A DNA stretch of 64,000 nucleotides from Oenanthe sinensis (GCA_028671895.1 CM053810.1:61009501-61073500), one strand, 5' to 3'. Shown: positions 34,152 through 45,758, counted from the stretch's first letter. Numbers and translations are program-made. The notes: generated by a model not told the origin, from the letters alone.

Positions 34152-36043
34152 TAATAATATAGTATTGTATAGTATAGATAGATTAGATACAGATATAATA
34201 TAATATTAAAAAGTTGAATTAATGAAACTATAAATTTAAGTATTACAATATAGTAACCTATATATATATACACATATTATCTTTGTTGTTATATATAATT
34301 TTTTATATATAGAAGTTGTAAAATTATATTTTAAGTTATTTCCACTGGCATATTCTTGACTGTCAAAGACGTAGCCATATAAGAATGTGATAAACAGTGT
34401 CGTCAACCCATCATGTATTGAAAAAACCTTATACTTTGAAAGACTATCTCTTCCTAAATTGTAAGCATCGTTAAAGATAAAGAAACATAAGTAGATATAT
34501 TATAATTACATACAAGCCATCAGAAAAGAAGGAAGAACTAGAAGAAAAATATATTGACCAACCTTTGGCTGGAAATGTAAATTGAAGTTGACCATCGTAC
34601 TTAAAAGTTTTTTCCCTCTTGTTTCTATGAGAAAACTTGAAATTGTATGTATTTCAAATAAAATTACATCCAGATGTTTATATAAATGAATTTTTTTTAC
34701 AAAAGAACCTCTATTTTTTATATAGTTGAAATTATTATCACATAATTAGTAGGTAAGTGAGTTCATACTAATATTTATTCACTTTTATTTTATATAAAAA
34801 TTTATGTTTTATATTTTAATTCAAGTAGTAATGTTTTATACTTTAAAACTTACATTGCATGCCAAAACTATAAAATTGATACAAATTAGAACGCACGTAA
34901 TTAACAAGGTAGAGCAGCCACATAATATCCGATGGCCGCAACTGTAGACTTTAAAATAAGATCGCAGAGCAGCCAAATTTGATACTCGTTACGAAACTTT
35001 TACATTTCACCTTTAAAAAAAATACTTTACTATATTTTTTTATATAAAGGTGTGAACAATTATCGTGATATTAATTGGATATAATCCGTACGTAGTACAG
35101 TAATATATATCCTAATAAATTTAGTTGACACGTTAATTTTTAATATTATTTTTGGTTTACATGATCTTATTCGAGCTAGTTGAGAGATACGGGACGAAAT
35201 TGAATGACAAGCTACTAACGTAGAAATATATAAATTTATTTCGATATTTATTTAGTGGAGGCACATAATTAGCTAGAAATTAATTCTAAGTTGACATAGT
35301 TAACTAATTTTTTTTTAACAAAAGGAGTTCTGAATGAAGACCGACTCTAGCCAGAAATTATATCTCAACGGGTGATTGTATTTGTTTATTTCAATAGAAT
35401 AAAACTAGAGGTTTTAAATTGAATATTAAATGATTTCTTAAATAATGGGACATTAATAATATGACAAAATAATACTGATTAAAAATAATACCACGATACA
35501 TTAAAATCTCTCATATGAAATTATAAAGTGTTTGGGGACAAATTTAGTACTAATTAACCTTTTAATTCTATCTGAATATATTGAAGAGCTGTTTCTTAAT
35601 TTGTTTGTTTAGTTAGCATTTTAAGTTGAACGTCTATAGTTTGTTGAAAATTTATTAATTTATTGTTAAATGATTTATACATGTAAAAATTATAAATGTA
35701 AACTGGACAATTTGAATAAATTTCACAAAAACTTGTCATAAAGTATAATTAAATTCTATCTTATTACTCTTATTACCCGTATGTGAGTTTAACCTGCATA
35801 CAAATTAAATTGAATACATGCAAACTGTTCATAAATTTGAGATTCCTTAAATGTAATCATAGCACAATTTAATTTTATAAAGTACTGTACGTACTAATGT
35901 TTGTGCATGTGTATTATAAAACGTATATAAAATTACCAGGTGCCATAAATTTACCGTTGTTTCTTCCTTAGAAGGTTCCGTTCATCAATGCGCTCCAGCG
36001 TACACAAACAACTTGGATTAAATATATATACGCATTCAACTTG
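34152..36043. other. AT-rich intergenic region before the second ERF
   Basis: No exon or bounded repeat was recognised. Confidence 0.4.
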
Positions 36044-36051
36044 TATAAATA
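36044..36051 (+). promoter_or_regulatory. TATA box of ERF at 36182
   Basis: TATAAATA lies 131-138 bases before the ATG, giving a leader of roughly 105 bases. Confidence 0.55.
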
Positions 36052-36181
36052 CACGCAATGTGTGCACATAATTGAACATATGACTCACCTATAACAAACT
36101 TCGATATACATCTTAAAAACATACATTTAGGGTTTGAAAGAAACTAGAAAATTTGTCATTTCATCTCGACCGACAATCACA

Positions 36182-36730
36182 ATGGAAGCAAATCAGGGAT
36201 CAAGGAAGATTTATAGTAATGAAGCCGCGAAGGGCGAAAACACTACAAGAAAAACGACTAAAATTGATGATACATATGTTCCGAAAGAGATCAAGTATCG
36301 CGGCATAAGGAGGCGGCCATGGGGAAAGTACGCGGCGGAGATTCGTGATCCGAACAAGAATGGAGCTCGTGTGTGGCTTGGAACATTCTCAACCGGTGAA
36401 GAGGCGGCTCGTGCTTATGATAGGGCTGCTTATGCTTTAAGGGGACATCAAGCACTTCTCAATTTTCCGAATGAGAATCATTACAAAACATCAAGTCCGC
36501 TAGAAATCTCGAAACATGTTGTTAATGATATTGCGAACCATGAGGTACCATCATCATCATCTGCAAGTTATGTAAGTAAAGGTATGAGTTATGCAGATGC
36601 TCCTAGAGAGAGTACTATTACAATCAAAAGACAAATGGGGCAGCTTTTCGAGTTCGAGTACATGGAAGATAATTTGCTGGACGAGCTTCTTGGGACACAA
36701 GCTCCAAGTAAACGATCTAAGTCCTTTTGA
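36182..36730 (+). CDS. Group IX ERF (ERF95/ERF98-like)
   Basis: ATG 36182 gives 182 residues (MEANQGSRKIYS), intronless. Longer readings upstream begin with TTG and are not used. The AP2/ERF domain is at residues about 39-97 (YRGIRRRPWGKYAAEIRD, then ARVWLGTFSTGEEAARAYDRA and LLNFPNE). The C-terminal FEFEYMEDNLLDELL is the acidic motif of small group IX ERFs related to Arabidopsis ERF95-ERF98. It should bind GCC boxes in the nucleus and activate defence or stress genes. The N-terminal extension is basic and Thr-rich, longer than in the smallest members. A gag-only Copia element sits about 200 bases past the stop codon. Confidence 0.9.
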   Translation: MEANQGSRKIYSNEAAKGENTTRKTTKIDDTYVPKEIKYRGIRRRPWGKYAAEIRDPNKNGARVWLGTFSTGEEAARAYDRAAYALRGHQALLNFPNENHYKTSSPLEISKHVVNDIANHEVPSSSSASYVSKGMSYADAPRESTITIKRQMGQLFEFEYMEDNLLDELLGTQAPSKRSKSF

Positions 36731-36935
36731 TTAACTTAACTTGCCGGTCAGATTGAAGACATGAACCTAGCTTCATACGTTCATGTAATTTTTAATTTTT
36801 TAATTGATTTTTAATGTTGCAAACTGATAATAAATTGTATTTGATTTGTTCATTAATCTCAAAATTGTGCAAATTCTATATACATGAGTAAAATTTAAGT
36901 TTTTTACAATGGGCGATTGAAGGTGCGTGTGTAAC

Positions 36936-37288
36936 TGTTGAGAATATGAGAACAGATTTGATCGATATATTTATAAAACTGTACACACACGTACTGGACA
37001 CTTATATTTGAAGAACTGAAGCTTTCCAAATGTATTTGTTATTCAACAGTCTTAAATGAAAATACAACGTACAAGAATATTTAAAAGCAAACTGACTAAG
37101 GAGGTGGCTACATGCAAGCAACGTTCTCCTGAAAAAACTCTAACACTCCCCATGACTCTCCTGAAATAGCTGAACTAAATACATGACCTAGTCTAAACAC
37201 ACGACCAAGTCTAAACTTAATAACAGCCTTATTCAAATAATTAAATAAACTAAAGTAAAACTAAAATAAGTTTAAATTAATTCCAACA
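36936..37288 (-). repeat. 3' LTR of the gag-only Copia element
   Basis: 353 bp, TGTTGAG...CCAACA on the plus strand. No difference from the 38488-38840 copy was seen on side-by-side reading. Confidence 0.95.
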
Positions 37289-37332
37289 ATCTCTCCCTTA
37301 ATTTAAACTTATTTATGCAGATTCTTAACATA

Positions 37333-37538
37333 GCCCGTATGGCTAATTCATTGATCCAGCCCGTGTGGCCTTTCTGTGCCCATATGGCACCACTGATCAC
37401 AGCTCCTTTTGGCTTTCTTGATTGCCCGTCTGACAATTTATTTCCTGCCCATATGGCATCCATTTCACAGCCCTTATGGCTATTATTCACAAGCCCGTAT
37501 GGCTTGTCTTTGTTGGCCCATATGGCCTTTACAGCAGT
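37333..37538. repeat. 23-bp minisatellite with GCCCATATGGC core, next to gag stop
   Basis: The core starts at 37333, 37359, 37378, 37402, 37424, 37447, 37470, 37493 and 37516: nine units, mostly 22-24 bp apart. Seven units keep GCCC-x-T-x-TGGC closely; those at 37402 and 37424 are degenerate. The array fills the space between the gag stop codon and the polypurine tract, overlapping the stop. Confidence 0.85.
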
Positions 37539-38356
37539 GCCGGTTCGTCGTCCTCCATGACAGTAAGATTCACTTCTTGTTTCTTCTCTCGTTCCCGTCG
37601 TGGTTTGCTACATTCTGATGCATAGTGACCAAAAATATTACAATTGTAGCACTTTATCCTACTCTTGTCACGGAACGAACCACCTCTAGATCTTTGATTC
37701 TGAGATGCCATGAGAAGCTGTCCACCTACAGTCTCGGACCTGCCCTTCATTCTCTCCTCGTGAGCTTTAAGACGACCCACTAACTCTTCAACCGACATAG
37801 CTTTCACGTCTCCGAACTGTTCGATATTTGAAGCTATCTGGAGAAATTTATCAGGAACTGCACGTAGGATCTTCCTCACAACGCTTGACTCCTCCATTAC
37901 TTCTCCAAGAACCCGTATGTTGGTTGCTATCCCGCTCAACTTCATACAAAAATCGTTGATGCTATCTGTCTCCTTCATGGTAAGAGACTCAAACTCTCCC
38001 TTTAAAGTCTGCACCTTTGCCTCCTTTACTCGCTCTGCTCCTACATACATCGTTTTAATGGCTTCCCAAGCTTCCTTTGCGGTTTCTTTGTCAGCAATGG
38101 TCAACAATACATCCTCCGGTACGCCTTGATATATTGCTGCAAGGGCTATTTGTACCGTCCTTTCATCAACGGTAGTCTTTGGGTTTTCTTCAACCGCACC
38201 CCAAACTCCTTGCGCCTTCATGAACACTTTCATTTTCAGGGACCATGTTGTATAGTTGCCTTTCGTTAGCATTGGGTAGCTCAAACCCACAGCACCTTCC
38301 TTTATCTTGGGCGATTCCATGGTTTCTTCTGTATGTTTTGGTTGATATTTAGGCAT
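37529..38356 (-). CDS. Copia-type Gag (UBN2 domain plus CCHC zinc knuckle)
   Basis: An intact 275-residue frame from ATG 38356 (MPKYQPKHTEETMESPK). Residues about 25-210 form the Copia gag domain: LTKGNYTTWSLKMKVFM, IYQGVPEDVLLTIADKETAK and EAWEAIKTMY, then the LKGEFESLTMKE-type segment. A zinc knuckle CYNCNIFGHYASEC follows near residue 240, then a basic stretch (KPRREREKKQE) and an acidic tail. Gag packages element RNA into virus-like particles in the cytoplasm. The frame ends after Gag, and no pol continues in any frame before the 3' LTR. An undamaged Gag in an element with matching LTRs suggests recent activity. Confidence 0.92.
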   Translation of the reverse strand: MPKYQPKHTEETMESPKIKEGAVGLSYPMLTKGNYTTWSLKMKVFMKAQGVWGAVEENPKTTVDERTVQIALAAIYQGVPEDVLLTIADKETAKEAWEAIKTMYVGAERVKEAKVQTLKGEFESLTMKETDSINDFCMKLSGIATNIRVLGEVMEESSVVRKILRAVPDKFLQIASNIEQFGDVKAMSVEELVGRLKAHEERMKGRSETVGGQLLMASQNQRSRGGSFRDKSRIKCYNCNIFGHYASECSKPRREREKKQEVNLTVMEDDEPALL

Positions 38357-38474
38357 GCACAGGACCTAAACACCTGCTGTTAGAAATTTTCACTGAGATA
38401 AATTATCAAACAGTTGATGAGCAGGGATGATACTTCTCAGAAACAGCTGAATAATGGAGGAAAATGAGTCTATG

Positions 38475-38486
38475 GCTCTGATACCA
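38475..38486 (-). other. Primer-binding site (tRNA-Met type) of the gag-only element
   Basis: TGGTATCAGAGC on the minus strand, one base inside the 5' LTR boundary; the usual Copia primer site complementary to the 3' end of initiator tRNA-Met. Confidence 0.9.
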
Positions 38487-38487
38487 A

Positions 38488-38840
38488 TGTTGAGAATATG
38501 AGAACAGATTTGATCGATATATTTATAAAACTGTACACACACGTACTGGACACTTATATTTGAAGAACTGAAGCTTTCCAAATGTATTTGTTATTCAACA
38601 GTCTTAAATGAAAATACAACGTACAAGAATATTTAAAAGCAAACTGACTAAGGAGGTGGCTACATGCAAGCAACGTTCTCCTGAAAAAACTCTAACACTC
38701 CCCATGACTCTCCTGAAATAGCTGAACTAAATACATGACCTAGTCTAAACACACGACCAAGTCTAAACTTAATAACAGCCTTATTCAAATAATTAAATAA
38801 ACTAAAGTAAAACTAAAATAAGTTTAAATTAATTCCAACA
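38488..38840 (-). repeat. 5' LTR of the gag-only Copia element
   Basis: 353 bp, same sequence as 36936-37288. It should carry the element's promoter, although no strong TATA box was picked out. Confidence 0.95.
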
Positions 38841-38845
38841 GTAAC

Positions 38846-40403
38846 TAGTATATACTTATATGATTACTGTTCAATTAGAAATGTCAATAGAAGGTTTCAG
38901 TTATAACTAGTATCTATCATCCACTCCGTGTACCTAAATGAAATTATCCATCTCACATTTATAGTACTAAAGGTATTGTTAATGAGGCAAAATTTTTATA
39001 AAAAATCTTAAATGAAGTACTAATTAGAGAACTCTCTGTGTAGAATCTTAAATGAATTACTGATTAAAGAACATATATGTTCTGCATTATATTCAACTTA
39101 TTATTATAAATAAAATATAATACAATATATATATGTTCTCCAATTAATACTCGTTCTCCCTAGAATAAAGTTAATGATATAGGATTATAGTGTATTATTC
39201 GTCCCGTATTCATTGTACCAGCGGGTTTTTTAGTCGAGTATATTGTGTTCGGCATCATTATCCGATCAACTTAATTAATTATCCGAGTTGATCCCAGAGC
39301 CGGGCCTGATCCCGCACAAGTCTCTTTAATAAATTAGGGCACATTTTTTTTCATATGTGTATATATATGTATATGTATAAAGTATATTGAAATGAAAAAA
39401 ATAGCAAAAAAACTATAATTTTTATTTTTGAATTTTAATAATTGTAAATAAAAAAAATTAGAAAATATTATATATTTAAATAATTTTTAATTATTATATT
39501 GAACAAGTAACGTAAATTCTAGAAACACTAATATAGAAAATATGCTAATAGAAATAAATATTTGTATTGGGAAGTGTCACTGACTCTCTTTACTAGTTTT
39601 AATGATTTCATTAAAGTTAAGTAATTTAAATATGTACACTAATTTTTTTGTGACAATATATACAATATTATATCATCAAGTAATGATTCAATGTTTAGGT
39701 AATTAAATTATTTTAAATTATATCTATTTTAATGTATATATTATATGAAACAAATTCATTTAAATATAAAATAAATTGAATAATGAGTTTATACGATAAT
39801 ACAAATTTAAACAAGTTTACATATAAATTAGTTTTTATCTATAGAAAATGGTTTGTTAGAAAATGTTGACTATAAAAATATTATTAGTGAGTTTGCTTAA
39901 AAAAATGCTAGAACATCAATTTCCAGATAATTTATGTAATCTATGTACTTGTTTTATTTCTTTACAATTTTCAGTTAATTTTTTTTATGTAATAAAATTA
40001 TTTTATGTATTTTAATTGTTGTATTTTTTTTTTTTGTCATTAGTTTTTATTATTTCTATCAACTTTTTTTTATATAGTTATTAGGGTTCTTTTTTATATC
40101 TCTGGCACTCCAAATCTCAGACACGGCTCGAGTGGCAGGTAGGAATGTGATTCGGAATCTGCGGCAAGGATGAAAATTGCCATCCCTATTAATCCTGATT
40201 AAATTCATGAGAACAAGTTCTTATGAACAAGCTAGGATAGTGGTGTTCACGTACTAATGAGTTAGTGTTGATAGAAAGCAATACCTTGAAAACCCTGGCT
40301 AATTACACATATTGATAGAGTTAGATATAACTAATGGCCATAATTAGTTTAAACTACGATAGGTTTGCATGAAGAATGCAAGAAAAAACATACAGAGTCA
40401 ATT
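38846..40403. other. AT-rich intergenic region
   Basis: No exon or bounded repeat was seen. Confidence 0.4.
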
Positions 40404-40408
40404 ATATA

Positions 40409-42207
40409 TGTTATAGGGAGAAATTGGTATAACAGTAATTTGAAGGTTTGCTGGAATCACGGAGCAAAATATGATGATTTTGCTAATGAACTTGATGAAG
40501 AACGCGAAGAACACGGGATGAAAGTGATGGATTTTGGTAGCTGATCTTGTTGTTGATTCGTTAGAAGGCTAGAGAAAATATGTGTTCTCTTGCTGCCAAC
40601 TGTTGTCTCAACTGAAACAAGAGGCCTACGTACCCTTTATATAGGGGTTCAAGCCACACGTAGTTCTTGGAGGACAAGTTACCTATATGGGCTAGGTATT
40701 GGTCCGGTCCATCAGGCCCAAATCCTTAGACGTGCTGGGCTTCGGCCCAAGTCTGTGCGGATATGGAGGACAAACTTCCCAGATGTCTGTAACTGTCATG
40801 ACCCAAGCCCGTTAAGCTCCGAGGGATGTCATGGAGTTGTAGAGCAAGAGGTTCCCGTAGGGAGTTATGCGCGATATGGCCTCGCGGGAGCGGTTGTGCG
40901 TGATGTGGCCTCACGGGAGCAGTATGTAGAGGATCATGTGCGGATCCCTTGATGAGATGAGAGCCCGTAGGGCTAGCTGTCTTCAAATAGATAAGTATGT
41001 TGAGACATTACCCCGAGGGGCCTTCTACAGTCTTCAGATTAGCAAATAATACCAAGTGAGGTGAGCCCATGAAATTAGGAGCCTTTCAGCTAATCATGAG
41101 AAATCCGTGCTAAGTATTCCGGGCTAGCGAAGCGAGCGGGGGGCAGTGAACCTGGTCAAGCGATCCGGGCTGAGGGCCTCTTTGTGTAGTCCATGCGACC
41201 TGGGAGGTGATGAGAAGCGAACTGGGCTGGGGCCGGTTCTCTTCTCTCTTCCTTCTTGAAGTTGAATGAATCTAAGGCTGGTGAGCTAGCGATGCGACCC
41301 CACGCTAGGCCAAGGGCCTTAGAATATTTTATCATCTTTAGCACGATGTGAGCTGGATGTGGGCTTTGAAGTCAAGTAAGCCCAGATGCGAGGTGGGCCG
41401 GCCAACTTACGTCATTGAACCTGCCTAGGTCCCATGTCCAAATATTGGGCATAACAACTACCCCCCGATTCCTCCTTGTCATTAACGATGCGAGGTGGAA
41501 TCAGATAATAATTGATGCCAAAAATCCCCCATGCGAAGCGACCAGAAGAAGGCTTCTATTGAACTGGCGAAGCGAACTGCCAAACCTTGGTGAATTATTA
41601 ACATTTTTTCAAGAAAAATGTATCTATGACAGCGACCCAGATGTCAAACGGACCGAGGTGACCACATTAAACCCTTTATACTTCAGGGCAATTGAAGGGG
41701 TTCTTCGTGCGAAGCGAGCTAGAGCCGTTGGAGGAGAGGTTGCACATTGTTAATTACCATGTGGTTGCATGCACTGGATCGAGATAAGTGGCTGAAATCG
41801 TGCCACGTGTCCTGGTCATTTCTCTCTCCTCAGTTGCCTATAAATAAGTGGACTTTCCAATCATTTTCAATCATTCTCAAGAACATTTCCAAGAATTTTT
41901 GTCCAAGAGCTCAAGGATCAAACGAAGTTTTCTGCTGATTTTTTATGCCAAGAATCCAGGTATGAACTAGGTTTGTTCATCCACCTTCACCCGAATCTTC
42001 TAGTGAGGCCAGCCCCAGTCAACACTCTTCAAGTGATTCGAGCCCTCCTTCCCATAACAAAGGTAACGATCCGAACTCGCCATATATGTCCTCACTTTTT
42101 ATAGCATGCATATATGAAGCATTTGTTTAGTTATCTGCATGTCCTCACTTTGTTATATGTATATATAGCATGCATATATGAAGCATATCTGTATATTGGG
42201 CATAACA
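40409..42207 (-). mobile_element. Shortened Ty3/Gypsy Tat-type retroelement, copy 2
   Basis: Opposite in orientation to copy 1. The full 3' LTR is 40409-41456 (1048 bp), adjoined by the polypurine complement ACTACCCCCCGATTCC. At 42193-42207 only about 15 bases of the 5' LTR remain (ATATTGGGCATAACA). Flanks ATATA at 40404-40408 and 42208-42212 are a perfect 5-bp match but low in information. Inside is the start of the same antisense ORF: TATAAATA at 41839-41846, then a copy of exon 1 from ATG 41945 (MPRIQV, then a TGA in place of an Arg codon), with a GT donor at 42063. gag, pol and the main antisense ORF body are gone. Confidence 0.68.
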
Positions 42208-42212
42208 ATATA

Positions 42213-44640
42213 TATAAGCCTGTATTAATTAAAAACCCTAATTAGGATGAGAGAAGATATATGGAAGTTAATGTAGATGGTTGGAACAAGGGTCAACGAT
42301 ATGGCCCAATATCCTGTATATATACTTTTCTAGATCTCCATTGCGAACGGTGGTATTGGATATATATGGTCTTTGCTGTGCACCTTGATTTTTCGCTCGC
42401 TCCTTGGCTCCTTCAAGGCCTTAATTAACAAAAATCAGGCAAGTAACGATTAATAATCCTTCTTCCAACATTTTTAGGGGCCGATTATTTTGTTAAAAAT
42501 AATGTAAGATGCTAATAACTTTTTCTCTTAACAATTCAATCGAGATTATCTAATTTACAACAATCACCCTAAATAAATGATTTGCTAGTGATATTAATTC
42601 CTCCGATCCCCTCCTCACACTCTTGTACCATTTCTAACGTCCTAAGTTTTAATCCCACAGTTCAAACACATATTAGTTTTTATTTCACGATGAGTGGTTT
42701 GTAATTAATTGGTAGATACGTGGAATCACAAGTGTCATGAATAATCTTGGAGAGAAAAGTTACAAAAAGAACATAGTTTTTGAAAGAAAATATTTTTATA
42801 AATTTAGGATGAAGCTCCCTTTATATAAATTATAAAGAACCAAATAAAATCAATAATTTTAATTGATTATATTTAGTGTTAGGATTAAATATTACAAATC
42901 CCTTTTAATGAGTGTCAATGCCTGGGTGGCTAGCTAGCTAGTAGCTAGTGCACTCGATATATATTTGATATAATATATAATTCAAGTGGTCACATATATG
43001 TAACACTAATCCGAGCTGATCATTCTAAATAGCTCAATTTTATGGTCATGATGATTACGTCCAACTCAATTCGTCATTTGCATGACTACTCTACAAAACG
43101 ACGATCATAAATTAATGGTTAATCTAATCTGGCACTAGCTAAACAACTTTTTGTGTGAAATAAAATAGAAAATCTACGTTAGTACAAGAAAACTGACTTG
43201 ATTATTATACATATAGGAGGTCGGCTAAAATTTCTGAAAGGCTAAACGTGAGATAAATAAAAATCAAAATTAGCATTTAACAGGTTCGTTGTATTTTCTT
43301 ACAAGTGGCATTTCTTTATTAATTTTACTACAGTAAAACTATAACATATTGTATACATGAATGCGTTGGATTATAACATTAATATTGTCGATACAAGTGG
43401 GTGAATATATATACTATATTGTGTATCAATCTTGGTACTAGCTAGCTACTCCATAATAGCAGGATCCCGAATCTTTATATTATGCTTCAAATTCAATGAA
43501 TGTGATTATTTAAGTGTAAAAATATATGATATTATAATTATATGGTACGTATTGCAAATATGCTAAAAGAAGTAAAAGCCAAAGATGCTCATGTAAATAT
43601 TGATGATGCGATATAGGTTTAGTGGCGATAGGTTATATTGATTGATCATTACGTTTCACTCGACGGTCGTCAACTCGTCATGCTTATTGCTTAAGAGGAT
43701 TAATAGATAGATTAGTTTTAATTATTAGATTCGACTTTGGAACGTAGAAGTCATTTTGGGATACTAATTATGCATTTGGTAAGTAGAATAAATCAAGTAG
43801 CCGGCCAGTGGGTGATTAATTCACTGCAAGGAACAAAAAATATTCGGTAAATTTGGATAAATTATTATCACTTTTTTTTTTCTCTTGAAACTTGTATGAT
43901 TATTTTGGAGTTTGTATTGCTTACATTCCGAACTTACGTCACAAAGCCTAGTCATGGTCTTACGAGTTACAACTGTTACTTTGCAAACGATGGAATATAA
44001 TTGACCAATATTAATTTCAAGTAATATTATCAGTTAAAAGTGAAATAACCATTAAAATTGTAAGAAAATTCCGATCAAAAATATGCAGTAAGATAATTAA
44101 TAAAAACGAACTGAATGCATGCAGTCGATTCTAATATTCATGAGTACGTGTGAAATTCCAAATTTTATAGAAAATGTGAATTTTAAAATTTGAATAAAAA
44201 TGATGTCAAAATAATCTAATTTCTAATGTACTATTATATTTAATTTCTTTATATATAATCTGTCAAAAAAATCTTTATATATAATATTGGAAACTTGCAG
44301 TCAAGAATTTAATTAAAATCGGAAGATTGAGCTATATTCAATTACAATAGCTACGCATTCACAAAATGTATATATGAAATGTAAATATTCAATTACTTAG
44401 TTTAATATATAGATTGACTATATCTTAAAATAATTAGAGTTTAACTAGAGAAATTATTCTTGATTATGTCTTTCATTTGTTTAAACTCAAAGTCAGCATA
44501 GAGTCAAAGCTACATTTTTTTTCATTCAATTAAATAATAAATGTGAATTAATAATTCTATAACACAACTCCAAATAATTATGTTTGACAAAGTGAAAAGG
44601 ACAGAGATAATACAACATTAATCATGTTTTTATATACTAT
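42213..44640. other. Intergenic region, no gene recognised
   Basis: AT-rich sequence without supported exons or repeat ends. Confidence 0.4.
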
Positions 44641-44647
44641 CAATTAA

Positions 44648-44979
44648 GGATCCGTTTGGGATTACTGTTCAAAACTGATATACTGTGAGAAAAATTGTTG
44701 GTGGAAAAAGTGTTGTCAAAAAAATTTGATGATTGTTTGGTACTTTTTTTGATCTATGCGTATTTTATGATATAATATAAAAAAATAATGTTTTTGGGGC
44801 GTTTTCATGTTGAAACTTACAATTATTTTCTGCAAAAGCTGAAAACAGCTTTTTCCAAAAGCATGAGGATATGTTTTCTCTAACATCAACTTTTCCGGAC
44901 AGCAACTTTTGGATTTTATCAAACACCTTTCAACCTCCTTTTCTTGTTACTGTTTATAACAGCAATAAGAGACGGACCC
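44648..44979. mobile_element. Tourist/Harbinger-type MITE, copy 2
   Basis: Flanked by TAA (44645-44647, 44980-44982). Ends are GGATCCGTTTGGGATTACTG and the complement of AGCAATAAGAGACGGACCC. It is 332 bp, of the same family as 24744-25086. Non-coding. Confidence 0.78.
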
Positions 44980-44982
44980 TAA

Positions 44983-45362
44983 ATGAAACAATAATAATAA
45001 TAATTCAAATTTAAAATATGTGGATATTTATTAAAATATATAACTAACTTGCCACATCATTCAGAAAAGTCCTATTTTTTCCCTTTTTAAAAACAGTTTG
45101 TTTTCGAAATTTCAACCGGCACAATGCACACAAATTGTCATGCATATAATAGAATACATGCATGAAACTGTGATACATATAGATATATAGAGTGATTGAT
45201 CAATGATCACTCAGATTTAAGATTATTAGTTATTACTAATGATCACATTTGTGGATAATCAAACCCAACAGTAGAACGAAAATTAGAAGTTAATATTACA
45301 ATTTAGCATAGTACATTGCTATTTCCCAGTATTATTATGTTTAAATATAGTCATCACCTTCC
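44983..45362. other. Downstream flank of the third ERF
   Basis: AT-rich; no feature supported. Confidence 0.4.
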
Positions 45363-45758
45363 CTAATGTTTCTTGTATTCATCAAACTCAAGAAGATCTT
45401 CCAACAATTGATCATCCATACACTCGAACACAAAAACCTCTGTTCCCCTGCCACCACTCAAAGACGGTGGCACGGAACACGAGGCCGTGGCGCCCGAAGA
45501 GGAGCACAAAGTAGGAGGATATTCATTAGGGAAGTTCAAAACAGCTAATGCACCTCTCATTGCATAAGCTGCTTTGTCATATGCCCTTGCAGCTTCCTCT
45601 GCTGTCACAAATGTTCCTAGCCAGAGCCTCTGCCCCTGCCTTCTCGAATCACGAATCTCCGCCGCGAATTTTCCCCATGGCCTCTTTCTTACACCTCGGT
45701 ATCTCACCTGATCATCTCCTTGTTTCAGGTCCTTGCTTCCATCTTTAGGATTCTCCAT
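45363..45758 (-). CDS. Small group IX ERF (ERF96/ERF98-like)
   Basis: An intronless 131-residue frame from ATG 45758 (MENPKDGSKDLK). The AP2/ERF domain spans residues about 20-77 (YRGVRKRPWGKFAAEIRDS, then RLWLGTFVTAEEAARAYDKA and LAVLNFPNE), almost half the protein. The C terminus EVFVFECMDDQLLEDLL is the acidic activation motif typical of the small ERF95-ERF98 subclade, whose members are about 130-140 residues. It should act as a nuclear GCC-box activator in ethylene/jasmonate responses. A TATA-like TATATA lies about 80 bases upstream (45838-45844). With the ERFs at 21.4 and 36.2 kb it forms a loose cluster. Confidence 0.93.
   Translation of the reverse strand: MENPKDGSKDLKQGDDQVRYRGVRKRPWGKFAAEIRDSRRQGQRLWLGTFVTAEEAARAYDKAAYAMRGALAVLNFPNEYPPTLCSSSGATASCSVPPSLSGGRGTEVFVFECMDDQLLEDLLEFDEYKKH

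Larger units (their letters stand above)
36936..38840 (-). mobile_element. Gag-only Copia LTR element (TR-GAG-like), young insertion
   Basis: A perfect target duplication GTAAC is at 36931-36935 and 38841-38845. Two 353-bp LTRs (36936-37288, 38488-38840) begin TGTTG, end CAACA, and read base for base the same. The element runs on the minus strand. The primer-binding site TGGTATCAGAGC (initiator tRNA-Met type) is at 38486-38475, next to the 5' LTR. The polypurine tract AAGGGAGAGAT is at 37299-37289, next to the 3' LTR. The whole element is 1905 bp with one gag gene and no protease, integrase or reverse transcriptase. It must borrow these enzymes from a partner element. Confidence 0.95.

Noticed and set aside
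36134..36181. N-terminal extension of the second ERF
   Set aside because: It begins with TTG; the first ATG in frame is 36182.
41415..41753. 112-residue open frame in Tat copy 2
   Set aside because: It crosses the LTR/interior junction and polypurine tract and matches no family.
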